DNA of 35,978 nucleotides from Lachnospiraceae bacterium (GCA_017461045.1 JAFTZJ010000021.1:1-35978), one strand, 5' to 3'; shown: positions 24,544 through 34,080, numbered from the stretch's first letter. Numbers and translations: made by a program. The notes: a model not told the origin generated them from the sequence alone.

Positions 24544-26490
24544 ATGGCAAAGAAACCGTATTACATTACAACCGCAATTGCGTACACATCCGGCAAACCA
24601 CACATCGGAAATACTTATGAAATCGTGTTGGCAGACAGTATTGCCCGCTATAAGAGATTCTTAGGTTACGATGTTCAGTTCCAGACCGGTACCGATGAGC
24701 ATGGACAGAAGATTGAGGAGAAGGCAGCAGAGGCTGGTGTTACACCAAAGGAATTTGTTGACCAGACAGCAGGAGAGATTCAACGGATTTGGGATTTGAT
24801 GAACACATCTTATGATAAGTTTATTCGTACAACCGATCCGGATCATGAAAAGCAGGTTCAGAAGATTTTCAAGAAGCTGTACGATAAGGGCGATATTTAT
24901 AAGGGAGAATATGAGGGTATGTACTGTACTCCATGTGAGTCCTTCTTTACCAGTTCACAGCTGATTGATGGTAAATGTCCGGATTGTGGCAGAGAATGTC
25001 AGCCGGCGAAGGAAGAAGCATATTTCTTCAAATTAAGCAAGTACGCAGACAAGTTGATTCATCATATTAATGCGAACCCTGAGTTCATTCAGCCGGAATC
25101 TCGTAAAAATGAGATGATGAATAACTTCTTGTTGCCGGGCTTACAGGATTTATGTGTTTCCCGTACTTCCTTTAAGTGGGGAATCCCGGTTGATTTTGAT
25201 GACAAGCATGTTATTTACGTATGGATTGATGCGTTAACAAACTACATCACAGGCCTTGGCTATGACGCAGATGGTGCAAATGGCCCGATGTTCAAGAAGT
25301 ACTGGCCGGCAGATTTGCATCTGATTGGTAAGGACATTCTTCGTTTCCATACCATTTACTGGCCAATCATGTTAATGGCATTGGATCTTCCGTTGCCAAA
25401 GCAGGTATTTGGTCATCCATGGTTGATTCAGAGTGATGGTAAGATGAGTAAGTCTAAGGGTAATGTAATTTACGCAGATGATTTGGTTGAAATGTTCGGC
25501 GTAGACGCTGTTCGTTACTTCCTGTTACATGAGATGCCATTTGAAAATGATGGTGTTATCTCATGGGAATTAATTGTTGAGCGTATGAACTCTGATTTGG
25601 CTAATACATTAGGAAACCTGGTTAATCGTACAATTTCTATGTCAAATAAGTACTTTAACGGTATTGTTCGCAACACAGGTGTTTCGGAACCAATTGACGA
25701 AGAATTGAAGAAGGTGGCATTGGCGGCTCCTTTGAAGGTTACCAAGGCAATGGAGAAGCTTCGTGTAGCAGATGCGATTACAGAGATTTTTGCATTGTAT
25801 AAGCGTTGTAATAAATACATTGATGAGACTATGCCTTGGGCTTTGGCAAAGGATGAAAGCTCTCATGCAAGATTGGAAACCGTTTTATACAACTTAGTAG
25901 AAAGTATCACAATTGCGACTGTATTATTAAAGTCATTTATGCCGGAAACCGCTGAGAAGGTATTGGCACAGTTAAATGCAAAAGACAGAGAATGTGATCA
26001 GCTTGGAATATTCGGCATGTATCCGAACAATACTAAGGTTACAGAGAATCCGGAAATCTTGTTTGCACGTTTGGATGTAGATGAGGTATTAGAGGACTTG
26101 GAGCGCCGCAGAGAGGAAGCTAAGATTAATCAGTACGGACCGGGAATTGATGTTGAGGCAAAGGAAGAAATCGACATTGATTTATTCGACAAGGTTCAGT
26201 TACAGATTGGACAAATTATCGCTTGTGAGGAAGTGAAGAAGTCTAAGAAGCTGCTTTGCTCTCAGGTAAAGATTGGTAGTCAGATTCGTCAGATTGTATC
26301 CGGTATTAAGACCCAGTACAGCCCTGAGGAAATGGTTGGCAAGAAGGTAGTGGTTGTTACGAACCTGAAGCCGGCAACCTTGGCTGGTGTGAAATCTGAA
26401 GGTATGTTGCTTTGTGCAGAGGATGAGAATGGCAATCTGTCATTGCTGACATCTGAAAAGGATATGCCACATGGCGCTGAGATTCACTAG
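24544..26490 (+). CDS. metG: Methionyl-tRNA synthetase
   Basis: The 648-residue class I synthetase charges tRNA-Met. HIGN (in GKPHIGNTYE) and KMSKS (in SDGKMSKSKGN) form the ATP site. A zinc knuckle with two CxxC pairs (CTPC and CPDC) identifies the zinc-type enzyme. A C-terminal Trbp111-like tRNA-binding domain covers about the last 105 residues (LFDKVQLQIGQI onward). The ATG at 24544 follows AGGAGGAGAAGG; an in-frame ATG at 24523 abuts the terminator T-run and is not used. It is controlled by the T-box leader just upstream. Confidence 0.97.
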   Translation: MAKKPYYITTAIAYTSGKPHIGNTYEIVLADSIARYKRFLGYDVQFQTGTDEHGQKIEEKAAEAGVTPKEFVDQTAGEIQRIWDLMNTSYDKFIRTTDPDHEKQVQKIFKKLYDKGDIYKGEYEGMYCTPCESFFTSSQLIDGKCPDCGRECQPAKEEAYFFKLSKYADKLIHHINANPEFIQPESRKNEMMNNFLLPGLQDLCVSRTSFKWGIPVDFDDKHVIYVWIDALTNYITGLGYDADGANGPMFKKYWPADLHLIGKDILRFHTIYWPIMLMALDLPLPKQVFGHPWLIQSDGKMSKSKGNVIYADDLVEMFGVDAVRYFLLHEMPFENDGVISWELIVERMNSDLANTLGNLVNRTISMSNKYFNGIVRNTGVSEPIDEELKKVALAAPLKVTKAMEKLRVADAITEIFALYKRCNKYIDETMPWALAKDESSHARLETVLYNLVESITIATVLLKSFMPETAEKVLAQLNAKDRECDQLGIFGMYPNNTKVTENPEILFARLDVDEVLEDLERRREEAKINQYGPGIDVEAKEEIDIDLFDKVQLQIGQIIACEEVKKSKKLLCSQVKIGSQIRQIVSGIKTQYSPEEMVGKKVVVVTNLKPATLAGVKSEGMLLCAEDENGNLSLLTSEKDMPHGAEIH

Positions 26491-26508
26491 ACGAAAGGAA
26501 TTGTAGAT

Positions 26509-27057
26509 ATGAAGAAGAGATTATTAGCAGTTGTATGTGCTGCGTTAATGGTGTTCTGTGTAGGTTGCGGAGCAGCCAACGGAGGCGGTTCTACTGCTGC
26601 AACCGGAGATCCTGCAGGACAGGTGGAAGGACCGGAAGGTGTCTTGTCGGATATTGTAGACCAGATTTATGCCATTAAGGATCCGACCATTGGTGTGGGA
26701 ACTATTCCTATTGAGTTGTCAGATGCAGACGCAGTGAAGATGTTTACCGGTTTGGATTCTGCAGACGGAATTAAGGAAGCGGTTGCTTCCGAAGCTATGA
26801 TTAGTGCGCAGGCGTACTCTTTGGTATTGGTTCGCTTGGAAAGTGCAGATGATGCAGCAACTGTTGCGGCAGATATGGAAGCCGGAATTGACCCTAGAAA
26901 ATGGGTTTGCGTAGAAGCTGATGATTTGCAGGTAGTTGCTTGTGGCGATGTGGTAATGTTGATTATGGTATCCTCTGAGTTATCAGATTCTGTTACTTCT
27001 CAGGAAATTGTAGATGCCTTCCGAGAGGTTTGCGGTGGCACATTATCAGTAGAGTAA
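26509..27057 (+). CDS. DUF4358-type lipoprotein
   Basis: The 182-residue protein has a lipoprotein signal peptide (MKKRLLAVVCAALMVF) with lipobox CVGC, then a Gly/Ala/Ser-rich linker. A compact domain of about 130 residues follows, typical of the DUF4358 proteins found beside MBOAT genes in Clostridia. The segment DPRKWVCVEADDLQVVACGDVVMLI is partly conserved (I quote DPRKWVCV). It would be attached outside the membrane. Its role is unknown, probably linked to surface acylation by the following genes, although a terminator lies between. Start at the ATG 18 bases after metG. Confidence 0.75.
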   Translation: MKKRLLAVVCAALMVFCVGCGAANGGGSTAATGDPAGQVEGPEGVLSDIVDQIYAIKDPTIGVGTIPIELSDADAVKMFTGLDSADGIKEAVASEAMISAQAYSLVLVRLESADDAATVAADMEAGIDPRKWVCVEADDLQVVACGDVVMLIMVSSELSDSVTSQEIVDAFREVCGGTLSVE

Positions 27058-27107
27058 TGCAACATGGCGAAGAATTGTTAGTAATTCTTTGGAATTGAAT
27101 ATGAGTG

Positions 27108-27157
27108 GAAAAGGGGCGATATCAAACTGGAAATAGTAATCGGATATCGTCCTTTTC
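27108..27157 (+). terminator. Terminator after metG and the DUF4358 gene
   Basis: AAAAGGGGCGATATC pairs with GATATCGTCCTTTT (one G-U and a bulge), with T-rich 3' sequence. Confidence 0.7.
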
Positions 27158-27217
27158 TTATGGACTTTTTGTCGGTTACCAACGATAATAGGATTAGATT
27201 ATTTGAAGGAGTCGGAC

Positions 27218-28645
27218 ATGGTATTTGCAAGTATCACATTTTTATATTGGTTTCTTCCCGTAGTGGTACTGGGGTATTTCTTGTTGCCTAAGCGCTGGAG
27301 GAATGGCTGGTTGCTTGTAACCAGTCTGTTTTTCTATGGCTGGGGGGCTCCGAAGACTTTGATTTTGTTGGCGGCTTCTGTTGCAGTTGGCTATGGTATG
27401 GCATTTGCCTTGGAAGCTTGTGAAGGTGCAGGGAAGATTGTCTGGAAGAAAATTCTGTTATGGCTGGCCATTATTATGGAAGTGGGATGCCTGATTTATT
27501 TTAAGTATGCGAACTTCTTTCTTGAAAACGTGAACCGGTGGACAGGAGGAGCGCTTGCTTTGCTCAAAATCGTACTGCCGGTGGGTATTAGTTTCTATAC
27601 CTTTCAGATTATTAGTTACATCGTAGATGTATATCGGGGAACGGAAAAAGCACAACGGAACATTATTGATTTTGCTATGTACATTTGTCTGTTTACCCAG
27701 CTGGTGGCGGGGCCTATTGTTCGTTACTCAGACATTGCCGGTCAATTAAGAGAACGTGATATTAAGGCTTCGGAAGTGAAGCTTGGTATTCGGCGTGTGA
27801 TTCTGGGACTTTCGAAAAAGGTGTTGCTGGCAGATTTGTTAGGAGAATTTTGCGAGACGGTGAAGGACTTCCAAGAATCGACGGTGGTGGCATTGTGGTT
27901 ATCGGCGATTGCATTTACTCTGCAAATATATTTTGATTTTTCCGGATATAGTGACATGGCCATTGGTTTAGGCAGAATCTTCGGATTCCGTTTTCCGGAG
28001 AACTTCCGTTATCCCTATGCCGCAACCAGTATTACGGACTTTTGGCGGCGTTGGCATATGACTTTAACCCAGTGGTTCCGGGACTACATTTATATTCCGC
28101 TGGGCGGAAATCGCTGTAAGAAGTGGAAATGGATTTGCAACATTTTCATCGTGTGGATGTTGACGGGCTTCTGGCATGGGGCGGAATGGAATTTTGTTCT
28201 GTGGGGATTGTACTTCGCAGTGATTTTACTGGTAGAAAAATTGACGAATAGTGGAAAAGTACAGACTCAGAAATGTCCATGGTGGAAAACGTTTCTAAAG
28301 CATGGATATGTGATTTTGTTAGTGGTAATTGGTTTTGTAATATTCGAGGAAACGGATATATTCATGTTAGGACAACGGTTAGGCGGTATGTTTGGGTTGG
28401 GTAATCTGGCAGTTTCTTCGGAAGCGACTTGGTATTACGCAAGAAGCTACGGTTTATTATTCCTATTTGGAATTATTGGTTGTATACCGGTCGGAAAATG
28501 GTTAATTGGAAAAATCGAAAACCAAAGTATCGGCAAGCGGATACTGGTGGTTGCAGAACCTGTAGCATGGATTGTATTGTTGCTCCTGTCAACGGCATAT
28601 TTAGTGGACGGTTCCTACCATCCGTTTTTATATTTCCGATTCTAA
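27218..28645 (+). CDS. MBOAT-family membrane O-acyltransferase (AlgI/DltB/PatA type)
   Basis: The 475-residue polytopic protein would move acyl groups, usually acetyl, across the membrane to an extracellular polysaccharide. It starts MVFASITFLYWFLPVV, as AlgI-like proteins do. It keeps QLVAGPIVRY, DFSGYSDMAIGLGRIFGF, FWRRWHMTL, and the catalytic His in TGFWHGAEWNFVLWG. About eleven membrane helices are present. The start is at the ATG with AAGGAGT 6 bases before; a TTG five codons earlier overlaps that site. The DHHW gene follows 13 bases later and is its partner. Confidence 0.92.
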   Translation: MVFASITFLYWFLPVVVLGYFLLPKRWRNGWLLVTSLFFYGWGAPKTLILLAASVAVGYGMAFALEACEGAGKIVWKKILLWLAIIMEVGCLIYFKYANFFLENVNRWTGGALALLKIVLPVGISFYTFQIISYIVDVYRGTEKAQRNIIDFAMYICLFTQLVAGPIVRYSDIAGQLRERDIKASEVKLGIRRVILGLSKKVLLADLLGEFCETVKDFQESTVVALWLSAIAFTLQIYFDFSGYSDMAIGLGRIFGFRFPENFRYPYAATSITDFWRRWHMTLTQWFRDYIYIPLGGNRCKKWKWICNIFIVWMLTGFWHGAEWNFVLWGLYFAVILLVEKLTNSGKVQTQKCPWWKTFLKHGYVILLVVIGFVIFEETDIFMLGQRLGGMFGLGNLAVSSEATWYYARSYGLLFLFGIIGCIPVGKWLIGKIENQSIGKRILVVAEPVAWIVLLLLSTAYLVDGSYHPFLYFRF

Positions 28646-28658
28646 GTGAGGATTAGAT

Positions 28659-29768
28659 ATGGATAAGAAGAATTCATCGATTCAAAACAGAATACAGATT
28701 CTATGCATTGCACTTGTCTGGGGAATACTTGCATTGCTGTGCTGGGTGTTGCCGAAGAAGGATATATCGGAAAGCGAACGGCGGAAGCTGGCACAATTTC
28801 CGGATATCTCCTGGGCTTCTATTTTGAATGCTTCTTATATGGAGGATTTTGAAGAAGCGGGAGTAGACCAGTTTCCTATGCGGGAAGGCTTTCGTGGGCT
28901 ACGGGCAATGACGGACCGTTATGCCTTGGGAAAGCAGGATGTACATGGTATTTATATGGAAGATGGTTATTTAACAGAGATGTTATATCCGTTGAATGAA
29001 TCCAGTGTGCAAAATGGAGGAGAGAAGTGTCAGAATATCTATGACATGTATTTGGCAGATACCGAAACCGATGTGTATCTGGCGGTCATTCCGGATAAGG
29101 GATATTATCTGAGCGGAGAAAGTGGACATCCGGCTTTGGATTACGAAGAATTAACTGCCATTATGCAAGAAGCGTTTCCGGAAGCGGAATGGATTGATTT
29201 GGCAGATACCCTTACCATAGAAGATTATTACGCAACGGATTCTCATTGGCGGCAGGAGCAGTTGACCGAGCCTGCCAACCGGATTCTGGAAACAATGGGA
29301 AGTCAGTCCTTAGAGGGCTTGGAGCAGAAGCTTGCACTAGAAGCATTCTATGGTGTATATGCAGGGCAATCTGCACTTCCGGTTAAGGGTGAACCTATGT
29401 ATTACCTAACCAATGATGTGTTGGAGCAATGTCAGGTCTATCATGTGGAGAATGGCAAAACCCTTGGCATTTATGATGAAGAAAAGTTGTTCGGAAGAGA
29501 CCCTTATGAATTCTTCCTGTCCGGAAATACTGCCATAGGGATTATTGAGAATCCGAATAGTACGTCGGAAAAAGAATTAGTCGTGTTCCGGGATTCCTTT
29601 GGAAGCAGTATGGTTCCGTTGCTTGTACAGTCCTACAGCAAGGTAACGGTCATTGATACCCGGTATGTGAATCCGGAGTTAATAGGAGATTATGTGGAAT
29701 TCGAAAATCAGGATGTATTATTCTTATATAGCACTGTGTTGTTAAATCGAAGTGAGGCTATGCGTTAA
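28659..29768 (+). CDS. DHHW-family (AlgJ/AlgX-like) extracytoplasmic acetyltransferase partner
   Basis: The 369-residue protein has one N-terminal membrane helix (about 15-33) and an SGNH-hydrolase-like extracytoplasmic domain. The signature ATDSHWRQE is the DHHW motif that holds the catalytic Asp/His pair, and FRDSFGSSM carries the catalytic Ser. It presumably accepts acetyl from the MBOAT protein and places it on a polysaccharide or lipid-linked glycan. Its location directly after the MBOAT gene supports this. The target polymer is not identifiable. Confidence 0.88.
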   Translation: MDKKNSSIQNRIQILCIALVWGILALLCWVLPKKDISESERRKLAQFPDISWASILNASYMEDFEEAGVDQFPMREGFRGLRAMTDRYALGKQDVHGIYMEDGYLTEMLYPLNESSVQNGGEKCQNIYDMYLADTETDVYLAVIPDKGYYLSGESGHPALDYEELTAIMQEAFPEAEWIDLADTLTIEDYYATDSHWRQEQLTEPANRILETMGSQSLEGLEQKLALEAFYGVYAGQSALPVKGEPMYYLTNDVLEQCQVYHVENGKTLGIYDEEKLFGRDPYEFFLSGNTAIGIIENPNSTSEKELVVFRDSFGSSMVPLLVQSYSKVTVIDTRYVNPELIGDYVEFENQDVLFLYSTVLLNRSEAMR

Positions 29769-29858
29769 ACTGATAAAAATTACAAGGACGCATTGAGAAA
29801 ATACAGAAAAAGTTATATAGTATATGTATGGAAAATTGACGCAAAGGAGATGCCAGTT

Positions 29859-30335
29859 ATGTGGCAGTATGTACAATACATTTTATCGGGAGCATTGACG
29901 CTGGGATTCGCAACCATTGGAATCATCGGCTGTATCGTGCTGTACCGTCAGAAGCAAATTGTCGTAGAAAGTCGTTTGGGAAAATCCAGTAGCGTATCTG
30001 AAATTATCAACGTGAATGTTGCCCTGGTAGGTATCGCTTTGTCGGTGTGGTTTCATTACTATGTTTTTATTCCGCCACTACTGATGTATATCTTCTTTAT
30101 TGTCATAACCACACGAATTCGCAGTGGTTTGTCCGAAGAAGGGATGTTTGTGGGATTAACTTTCATAGATTGGGAGCACATTGAAGGTTATAAATTCGTA
30201 AATGACAACATAAATACAATAAAGGTGAAACTGCGCGCCAACAAGCGGCAATACATTATAGAATGTGAAAAGGAACAAAAGGCCGACGTGGAAAAATTGG
30301 TGCGTGGAAAGCTAAGAGAAATGCCGGAACGATAA
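29859..30335 (+). CDS. Small membrane protein with C-terminal PH-like domain (DUF5673-like)
   Basis: The 158-residue protein has three hydrophobic segments (about 6-27, 50-68 and 70-88). The C-terminal hydrophilic half (FIDWEHIEGYKFV... NKRQYIIECEKEQ) has the strand pattern of small PH-like DUF5673 proteins; this family label is a guess. I start at the ATG with AAAGGAG 9 bases upstream, not at the earlier ATG that overlaps that site. It may be last in the acylation operon (91 bases after the DHHW gene). Confidence 0.6.
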   Translation: MWQYVQYILSGALTLGFATIGIIGCIVLYRQKQIVVESRLGKSSSVSEIINVNVALVGIALSVWFHYYVFIPPLLMYIFFIVITTRIRSGLSEEGMFVGLTFIDWEHIEGYKFVNDNINTIKVKLRANKRQYIIECEKEQKADVEKLVRGKLREMPER

Positions 30336-30368
30336 TTCGGAAATATGCCTGACAAAATAGGGAAATAA

Positions 30369-30397
30369 TTGACATCAAAAGCCTAGAATATTATACT
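30369..30397 (+). promoter_or_regulatory. Promoter of pyrBI
   Basis: TTGACA (30369-30374) and TATACT (30392-30397) have a 17-base spacer, near-consensus. The leader is only about 26 bases, leaving no room for a PyrR-type attenuator. Confidence 0.85.
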
Positions 30398-30429
30398 TAA
30401 AATGATGAAAAAAAGTACGGAGGTACCCA

Positions 30430-31350
30430 ATGAGACATTTAATTGATCCAATGGATTTAAGCGTCCAGGAAATTCAGGAAATGTTGGATTTATCCAACGA
30501 TATTATTGCGAATAAAGATAAATACAGTGAGGTTTGCAAGGGCAAGAAGCTTGCTACCTTATTTTTTGAACCAAGTACAAGAACCCGGTTGAGTTTTGAA
30601 GCCGCTATGATGGAATTAGGAGGTAATGTACTTGGTTTTTCTTCTGCGGATTCATCCTCTGCAACCAAAGGTGAAAGCGTTCATGACACTGTACAGGTTG
30701 TAGGTTGTTACGCAGACGTAATCGCTATGCGACATCCAAAGGAAGGTGCACCGTTGCTTGCCTCCTTGAAATCCCCGGTACCAATCATCAATGCCGGTGA
30801 TGGTGGACATTATCATCCAACCCAGACCTTGACCGACCTTTTAACCATTCAGCGGGAAAAAGGAAGATTGGGAAATATGACCATTGGATTCTGTGGGGAC
30901 TTGAAATTCGGTCGGACGGTACATTCCCTGATTAAGGCACTGTCCCGATATGAAAACATTCGTTACATCTTAATTTCACCGAAGGAATTGCAGGTTCCGG
31001 ATTACATTCGGACCGAAGTTTTCGAGAATAACAACATTCCGTATCAGCAGGTGGAAAGCATGGACGAAGTGATTGGCGAATTAGATGTTCTCTATATGAC
31101 CCGCGTACAGAGAGAGCGGTTCTTCAATGAGGCGGATTATATCCGTTTGAAGGATACCTACATTTTGGATACCAAGAAGTTGAAGAATGCGAAGGAAGAC
31201 CTGTCAATACTTCATCCGCTTCCGAGAGTAAATGAAATCTCAACCAAGGTAGATGACGACCCAAGAGCTTGTTATTTCCGACAGGCGTTAAACGGAAAAT
31301 ATGTGCGTATGGCTTTGATTATGAAGCTGCTTGGACTGGAGGTAGAATAG
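30430..31350 (+). CDS. pyrB: Aspartate carbamoyltransferase, catalytic subunit
   Basis: The 306-residue cytosolic enzyme makes carbamoyl-aspartate, the committed step of pyrimidine synthesis. The carbamoyl-phosphate motif [12 protein letters not shown], the [11 protein letters not shown] loop, the MRHP segment and [10 protein letters not shown] are all present. A regulatory chain gene follows one base later, so the holoenzyme is the allosteric E. coli-like type. The ribosome binding site is ACGGAGG. Confidence 0.97.
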   Translation: MRHLIDPMDLSVQEIQEMLDLSNDIIANKDKYSEVCKGKKLATLFFEPSTRTRLSFEAAMMELGGNVLGFSSADSSSATKGESVHDTVQVVGCYADVIAMRHPKEGAPLLASLKSPVPIINAGDGGHYHPTQTLTDLLTIQREKGRLGNMTIGFCGDLKFGRTVHSLIKALSRYENIRYILISPKELQVPDYIRTEVFENNNIPYQQVESMDEVIGELDVLYMTRVQRERFFNEADYIRLKDTYILDTKKLKNAKEDLSILHPLPRVNEISTKVDDDPRACYFRQALNGKYVRMALIMKLLGLEVE

Positions 31351-31351
31351 A

Positions 31352-31777
31352 ATGAATATTGATAGCATTACAAATGGAATTGTATTAGACCATATAACAG
31401 CAGGCAAAAGTATGCAGATTTATCACGATTTGAATCTGGATAAACTGGATTGCAGTGTAGCGATTATCAAGAACGTAAAGAGTAATAAGCTTGGTCGCAA
31501 GGATATTATCAAAATCGATCAGGATTATTCCATTAACTTAGATGTTCTGGGTTACATTGATCCGGAAATTACCGTAAGTATTATTAAAGACGGGGAAACC
31601 ATAGAGAAGAAAAAGGTTGAACTGCCGGAGAAGATTGTGAATATATTAAAATGTAAGAACCCTCGTTGTATTACCACAACGGAACAGGGGATTGACCACA
31701 TATTTAAGCTTGCGAATCGGGAGAAGCGGGTATACCGTTGTATCTATTGTGAAGAGGACCAGAAAACTACGAACTAG
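31352..31777 (+). CDS. pyrI: Aspartate carbamoyltransferase, regulatory subunit
   Basis: The 141-residue protein has an N-terminal nucleotide-binding domain (GIVLDHITAGKSMQI) and a zinc domain with four Cys (CKNPRC and CIYC) that binds PyrB. It gives CTP/ATP control of the enzyme. Translation is coupled to pyrB (stop and start are one base apart). Confidence 0.96.
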   Translation: MNIDSITNGIVLDHITAGKSMQIYHDLNLDKLDCSVAIIKNVKSNKLGRKDIIKIDQDYSINLDVLGYIDPEITVSIIKDGETIEKKKVELPEKIVNILKCKNPRCITTTEQGIDHIFKLANREKRVYRCIYCEEDQKTTN

Positions 31778-31796
31778 GCGCATCTTGCAAAAAAAC

Positions 31797-31824
31797 TTTA
31801 CAAAAAGGAAAGTTGTGTTATAAT
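31797..31824 (+). promoter_or_regulatory. Promoter of murA
   Basis: TTTACA (31797-31802) and TATAAT (31819-31824) have a 16-base spacer. The leader to the gene is about 107 bases with no clear structure. Confidence 0.65.
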
Positions 31825-31938
31825 TACCCTAGTGCTTTGCGGTTTTCAGGCAAAAAGTGCCGAAAATCAAGGCTTTCAAGTTAAAACACGTAAGAAAATG
31901 AATTTGATTGATATAAAAAGTTATGTAAGAGGTGCATG

Positions 31939-33246
31939 ATGGAGCAATATGTGATAAAGGGTGGGACCCCTTTAGTTGGTGAAGTGACAATTGCAGGAGC
32001 AAAGAATGCCGCATTGGGTATTTTGGCGGCTGCAGTTATGACAGATAAAGAATGTATTATCGAAAATGTACCGAACGTCAGAGATACTAGAGTATTATTA
32101 CAGGCAATTAAGGAAATCGGAGCGACGGTGCGGTATATCGATGAGCATACAGTCAGCATTTGTGGTGGAACCATTGCGAATGTAGATTCGTTATGTGTAG
32201 ATGATGAGTTTATTCGTAAGATTCGCGCATCCTACTATTTATTAGGTGCGTTGCTTGGTAAGTATAAGCGTTCACAGGTAGCATTACCGGGTGGATGTGA
32301 TATCGGTAGCCGTCCGATTGATTTGCACGTAAAGGGATTTAAGGCTTTGGGTGCAAAGGTTGTAATTGATGGTGGTATGATTACCGTTAAAGCAGACCAG
32401 TTAGTAGGTAAGCACATTTATCTGGATACAGTCAGTGTAGGAGCAACCATTAATATTATGATGGCAGCTGTATTGGCAGAGGGCAAGACAACCATTGAAA
32501 ATGCGGCAAAGGAGCCACATATCGTAGATGTTGCCAACTTCCTGAACAGTATGGGTGCGAACATTAAGGGTGCCGGAACCAACGAAATCCGTATTCGTGG
32601 TGTGAAGGAATTGAAGGGTACTGAGTATTCCATTATTCCGGATCAGATTGAAGCAGGAACCTTTATGATGGCAGCAGCAGCTACCAAGGGTAATATTTTA
32701 ATTAAGAATGTAATTCCAAAGCACTTAGAGGCAATCAGTTCTAAGCTGACAGAAATCGGTGCAGTGGTAGAAGAATATGATGATGCAGTACGTGTAATCG
32801 GTAGTGGAGTGCAGCGCCTGGGAGCAACCCAGATTAAGACTCAGCCATATCCGGGCTTCCCAACCGATATGCAGCCGCAGATGGCAGTAACCTTGGGCTT
32901 GTCTGAGGGTACCAGCGTAATTACAGAGAATATATTTGAAAATCGTTTCAAATACGCAGATGAATTGGTGCGTATGGGTGCGAACATTAAGGTAGAAGGC
33001 AATATGGCGATTATTACCGGTGTAGAGCGTTATAGCGGAGCATCTGTAGTGGCTCCGGACTTGCGTGCAGGAGCAGCGTTGGTAATTGGTGCATTGGCAG
33101 CAGATGGATTTACTACCGTAGAGGATATCAAGTACATTTTGCGTGGCTACGAGCGATTTGACGAGAAGCTTCGGGCGCTTGGCGGTAAGATTGAAGTGGC
33201 AGAAAGCGACAAGGATGTTATGAAATTCAAGCTGAAAGTTGGTTAA
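31939..33246 (+). CDS. murA: UDP-N-acetylglucosamine 1-carboxyvinyltransferase
   Basis: The 435-residue enzyme transfers enolpyruvate from PEP to UDP-GlcNAc, the first committed step of peptidoglycan synthesis. GEVTIAGAKNAALGILAAA is the N-terminal signature. The catalytic Cys, the fosfomycin target, is intact in LPGGCDIGSRPIDLH. A later PGFPTDMQPQ segment is also conserved. The second of two adjacent ATGs fits the AGAGG site best. I cannot assign it to MurA1 or MurA2 (MurZ). Confidence 0.95.
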   Translation: MEQYVIKGGTPLVGEVTIAGAKNAALGILAAAVMTDKECIIENVPNVRDTRVLLQAIKEIGATVRYIDEHTVSICGGTIANVDSLCVDDEFIRKIRASYYLLGALLGKYKRSQVALPGGCDIGSRPIDLHVKGFKALGAKVVIDGGMITVKADQLVGKHIYLDTVSVGATINIMMAAVLAEGKTTIENAAKEPHIVDVANFLNSMGANIKGAGTNEIRIRGVKELKGTEYSIIPDQIEAGTFMMAAAATKGNILIKNVIPKHLEAISSKLTEIGAVVEEYDDAVRVIGSGVQRLGATQIKTQPYPGFPTDMQPQMAVTLGLSEGTSVITENIFENRFKYADELVRMGANIKVEGNMAIITGVERYSGASVVAPDLRAGAALVIGALAADGFTTVEDIKYILRGYERFDEKLRALGGKIEVAESDKDVMKFKLKVG

Positions 33247-33280
33247 AGACTGTAGGCTTATAGGAAGATATGAAAGTATG

Positions 33281-33320
33281 AAATGAGAAAAGTGCAGATG
33301 CATTTTTCTCATTTTTTCGA
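33281..33320 (+). terminator. Terminator of murA
   Basis: AAATGAGAAAA (33281-33291) pairs with the TTTTCTCATTT side. An inner TGC/GCA pair extends the stem, and a T-run ends at about 33317. Confidence 0.75.
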
Positions 33321-33358
33321 ACATGATAATGAATACGAAAGAAAAGGAGATTAGAGAC

Positions 33359-33586
33359 ATGATGAATCCGGCAATGTTATTCAAAATAAAAGGAATGTGG
33401 GAGCAGTTCGTACAGAACCATCCAAAGTTTCCTATGTTCTTAAATGCATTAAAAAATTCCGGTATGGGAGAAGGCAGTATCATTGAGATACAAATTACCC
33501 AACCGGACGGTCAGCAGTTGAAGACCAATATTAAAGTGACGGAATCCGATATGGAACTGATTGAGCAGTTAAAAGGGATGATGTAG
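33359..33586 (+). CDS. Small conserved-looking protein of unknown function (75 aa)
   Basis: The product starts MMNPAMLFKIKGMWEQFVQN. It has a helical N-terminal half and a strand-rich middle (EGSIIEIQITQPDGQQL), ending in a helix (MELIEQLKGMM). There is no membrane segment. AAAAGGAGA lies 8 bases before the ATG; a longer reading from 33323 has no such site. It lies between the murA terminator and its own terminator. I do not recognise the family. Confidence 0.7.
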   Translation: MMNPAMLFKIKGMWEQFVQNHPKFPMFLNALKNSGMGEGSIIEIQITQPDGQQLKTNIKVTESDMELIEQLKGMM

Positions 33587-33621
33587 GGGAGTTTTAGCAC
33601 ATCCTGAGAGAATTCATGATT

Positions 33622-33669
33622 AAAAAATACGGATAGAACCGATAGTTTCGTGTTCTATCCGTATTTTTT
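33622..33669. terminator. Bidirectional terminator between the 75-codon gene and the XRE gene
   Basis: A stem of about 17 bp (33622-33639 with 33652-33669) has A and T runs on both sides. Confidence 0.88.
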
Positions 33670-33702
33670 TATGAAATTATTCTTGCGGGAAGTATTTAAC
33701 CT

Positions 33703-34002
33703 CTACTTTTCTAAATTGCTAAAACTAGCCAAGAAGTATTCTAGACGTTTACGTTGTTCTGTGGAGAGTGCAGATGCATCTACCAAAGAAGTATCTGTTT
33801 TATCAATGCCAAGCAGATAATCGGTGGAGCAATGATATACACGAGAAAGAGCAACCAGATTCTCTATACTGGGAGAACGTTCACCACTCTCATAATTCGA
33901 TATAACAGAGGCAGAAATATTAAGACGACCTGCAACTTCCTTTTGAGAAAGGTGATTGGCTACTCGTTGTTCCTGTAATCTTTCGCCTAAACCATGAATC
34001 AT
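33703..34002 (-). CDS. XRE/Cro-CI family helix-turn-helix regulator
   Basis: The 99-residue DNA-binding protein has an HTH_3 domain (about 5-62: LGERLQEQR, LSQKEVAGRLNISASVISNYESGERSPS, YLLGID; the long stretch is quoted only by its key part LSQKEVA). A short helical tail follows. Such proteins are usually repressors. It is divergent from two kinase-like genes, whose promoter carries a 17-bp palindrome, its likely operator. The ribosome binding site is AAGGGGGTG. A TATAAT is on the minus strand at 34027-34032. Confidence 0.9.
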   Translation of the reverse strand: MIHGLGERLQEQRVANHLSQKEVAGRLNISASVISNYESGERSPSIENLVALSRVYHCSTDYLLGIDKTDTSLVDASALSTEQRKRLEYFLASFSNLEK

Positions 34003-34063
34003 ATATGCACCCCCTTATTTTGTTTCATTATATGAAAAAACAGATTGCTGTGGGATATTAATA

Positions 34064-34080
34064 CAATGCTTAAAGCATTG
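34064..34080. promoter_or_regulatory. 17-bp palindrome overlapping the -35, probable operator
   Basis: CAATGCT-TAA-AGCATTG is a perfect 7-bp dyad. Its right arm overlaps the -35 (TTGAAA) of the kinase-like gene promoter and it lies upstream of the XRE gene promoter. This is the expected place for an XRE operator. Confidence 0.65.

Noticed and set aside
30398-30429. PyrR-type attenuator before pyrB
   Set aside because: The leader is only about 26 bases and has no terminator or PyrR-binding motif.
32725-33483. Long minus-strand open frame opposite murA
   Set aside because: It is a shadow of murA. The composition (His/Cys/Ser-rich) is not protein-like, and there is no ribosome binding site.
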